Shown here piece by piece: positions 63,400 through 64,000 of a DNA stretch of 64,000 nucleotides. Position 1 is the stretch's first letter. Each line of letters opens with the position of its first letter. A model generated the notes under the pieces. It made no database searches. It had not been told where the DNA came from and saw nothing but the letters and a program-made list of their open reading frames with translations. Source of the DNA: an uncultured Sphingomonadaceae bacterium (GTDB lineage: Bacteria; Pseudomonadota; Alphaproteobacteria; Sphingomonadales; Sphingomonadaceae); contig CALKJZ010000016.1 in assembly GCA_937995515.1 (NCBI GenBank), positions 1 through 64,000 of the forward strand, written 5' to 3'. A program made the position numbers and the translations under genes.

Positions 63400-64000
63400 T
63401 GCAGCAGCACGGCCGCGGCCTCGGCGTGCCATGCGACCCAGACCGGCTCGTCCCAGATGAAATCCTCCTGGTCCCACCGGGTGAGGTTGGGCCGGATGAC
63501 CCGCAGCCGCTGGCCGCTCTCGAGCGCGACATCGAACACGCTCTCCGAGCCAAGGTAGGCGATGTCGCGGATGGTGCCGGCAAGCACGTTGTAGCCGGCC
63601 GGCGTTCCCTCGATCTCGGGCGGCGGCGTGCCATGGCCGCGCTTGTGCAGCTCGACCTTCTCGGGCCGCACCGCGAGCCAGACGGTGACCGTTTCCGAGA
63701 CGCCGACGCCATGATCGAGCCAGGCCCGGGCGCCGTGCTCGGGCAGGTCGATGACCGCATGGTCGGATTCATCGGCGATCACATGGCCCTCGAACAGGTT
63801 CACCGAGCCGATGAAATCGGCAACGAGCCTCGAGGAGGGAAACTCGTAGAGGTCTGCAGGGGTTGCCACCTGCAGGAGCGAGCCCTTGTGCATGACCGCG
63901 CACCGCGTGGCCAGCGCCAGCGCCTCGTCCTGGTCGTGGGTGACCATGACGAAGGTGATGCCCAGCCGGTCCTGCAGGTCGGAGAGTTCAAAGCGCAGCT
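63396..64000 (-). CDS. ABC transporter ATP-binding protein, PotA-like (5' part beyond the window)
   Basis: About 200 C-terminal residues of an import ATPase. The visible part starts inside the nucleotide-binding domain, with the switch region VMVTHDQDEALAL, the ADLYEFPSSRLVADFIGSVNLFEG linker, and a TOBE-type domain with WLAVRPEKVELH and GTIRDIAYLGSESVFDV. These match spermidine/putrescine (PotA/PotG) transporters. Walker A and the rest lie beyond base 64000. Polyamine import is therefore likely, but the substrate is not certain. Confidence 0.88.
   Translation of the reverse strand, partial: LRFELSDLQDRLGITFVMVTHDQDEALALATRCAVMHKGSLLQVATPADLYEFPSSRLVADFIGSVNLFEGHVIADESDHAVIDLPEHGARAWLDHGVGVSETVTVWLAVRPEKVELHKRGHGTPPPEIEGTPAGYNVLAGTIRDIAYLGSESVFDVALESGQRLRVIRPNLTRWDQEDFIWDEPVWVAWHAEAAAVLLQ

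Overview
The window is about 70 % G+C, almost fully coding, and carries about 62 protein genes (two cut by the window edges) and one tRNA gene. It looks chromosomal. An alphaproteobacterium, most likely of the order Sphingomonadales, is suggested by several features: two large TonB-dependent receptors ending in Arg-Phe, the order cinA-lapA-pyrF-trpF-trpB, xseA next to a DUF2093 gene, the cluster comF-grxC-nitrilase-DUF1178, a DksA without its full zinc cysteines, and a LexA-type box of the alphaproteobacterial form GTTC-N7-GTTC. The lineage is inferred from gene content only. I see no phage, insertion sequence, CRISPR array or rRNA.

Layout. 1-3074 (leftward): cinA-like, lapA-like, pyrF, trpF, trpB. 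3117-4683 (rightward): map and radC. 4680-10212 (leftward): seven tightly packed genes starting with an AmpG-like permease and the ornithine-lipid acyltransferase olsB. 10263-12740: a Rieske oxygenase, two DUF465 mini-proteins and dksA. 12902-16169 (leftward): hemB, an M17 aminopeptidase and an NlpC/P60 enzyme. 16279-18000: xseA and a DUF2093 gene. 18349-21273: first TonB-dependent receptor, followed by a tandem terminator. 21391-25796 (leftward): clpB coupled to a TPR/2OG-oxygenase protein behind a heat-shock-like promoter. 26608-27756: a secreted PQQ-type sugar dehydrogenase.

27734-35124 (leftward) is the most striking unit: TonB-dependent receptor, YfcC-type permease, exported cyanophycinase, isoaspartyl peptidase and a TetR regulator. 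Read together, it looks like an outer-membrane-to-cytoplasm scavenging route for cyanophycin or another beta-aspartyl peptide. 35405-37688: imuB and imuA behind a LexA-type box, with no dnaE2 next to them. 37736-39734: a KtrA/KtrB-type potassium uptake pair. 39824-43078: an SDR and an exbB-exbD-exbD-tonB energising set that could serve the receptors. 43161-49454: typA, a penicillin-acylase-family protein and cobT.

49612-54863 (rightward): a small membrane protein, a fatty acid hydroxylase, a DUF3089 hydrolase, ruvX, pyrB and a dihydroorotase-like protein that has lost its metal ligands (PyrX type). 54898-55938: a Sel1/SPOR protein. 55935-57784: a CobW GTPase and a DUF1826 gene behind a 17-base palindrome, probably a zinc-responsive (Zur) unit. 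58058-61670: an outer-membrane barrel protein, tRNA-Arg(CCT) and the grxC/comF cluster. 61727-64000: a methyltransferase, an alpha/beta hydrolase and the end of an ABC ATPase.

Translational coupling by four-base ATGA, GTGA or TTGA start/stop overlaps is very common and supports most operon assignments and many of the non-ATG starts chosen here.
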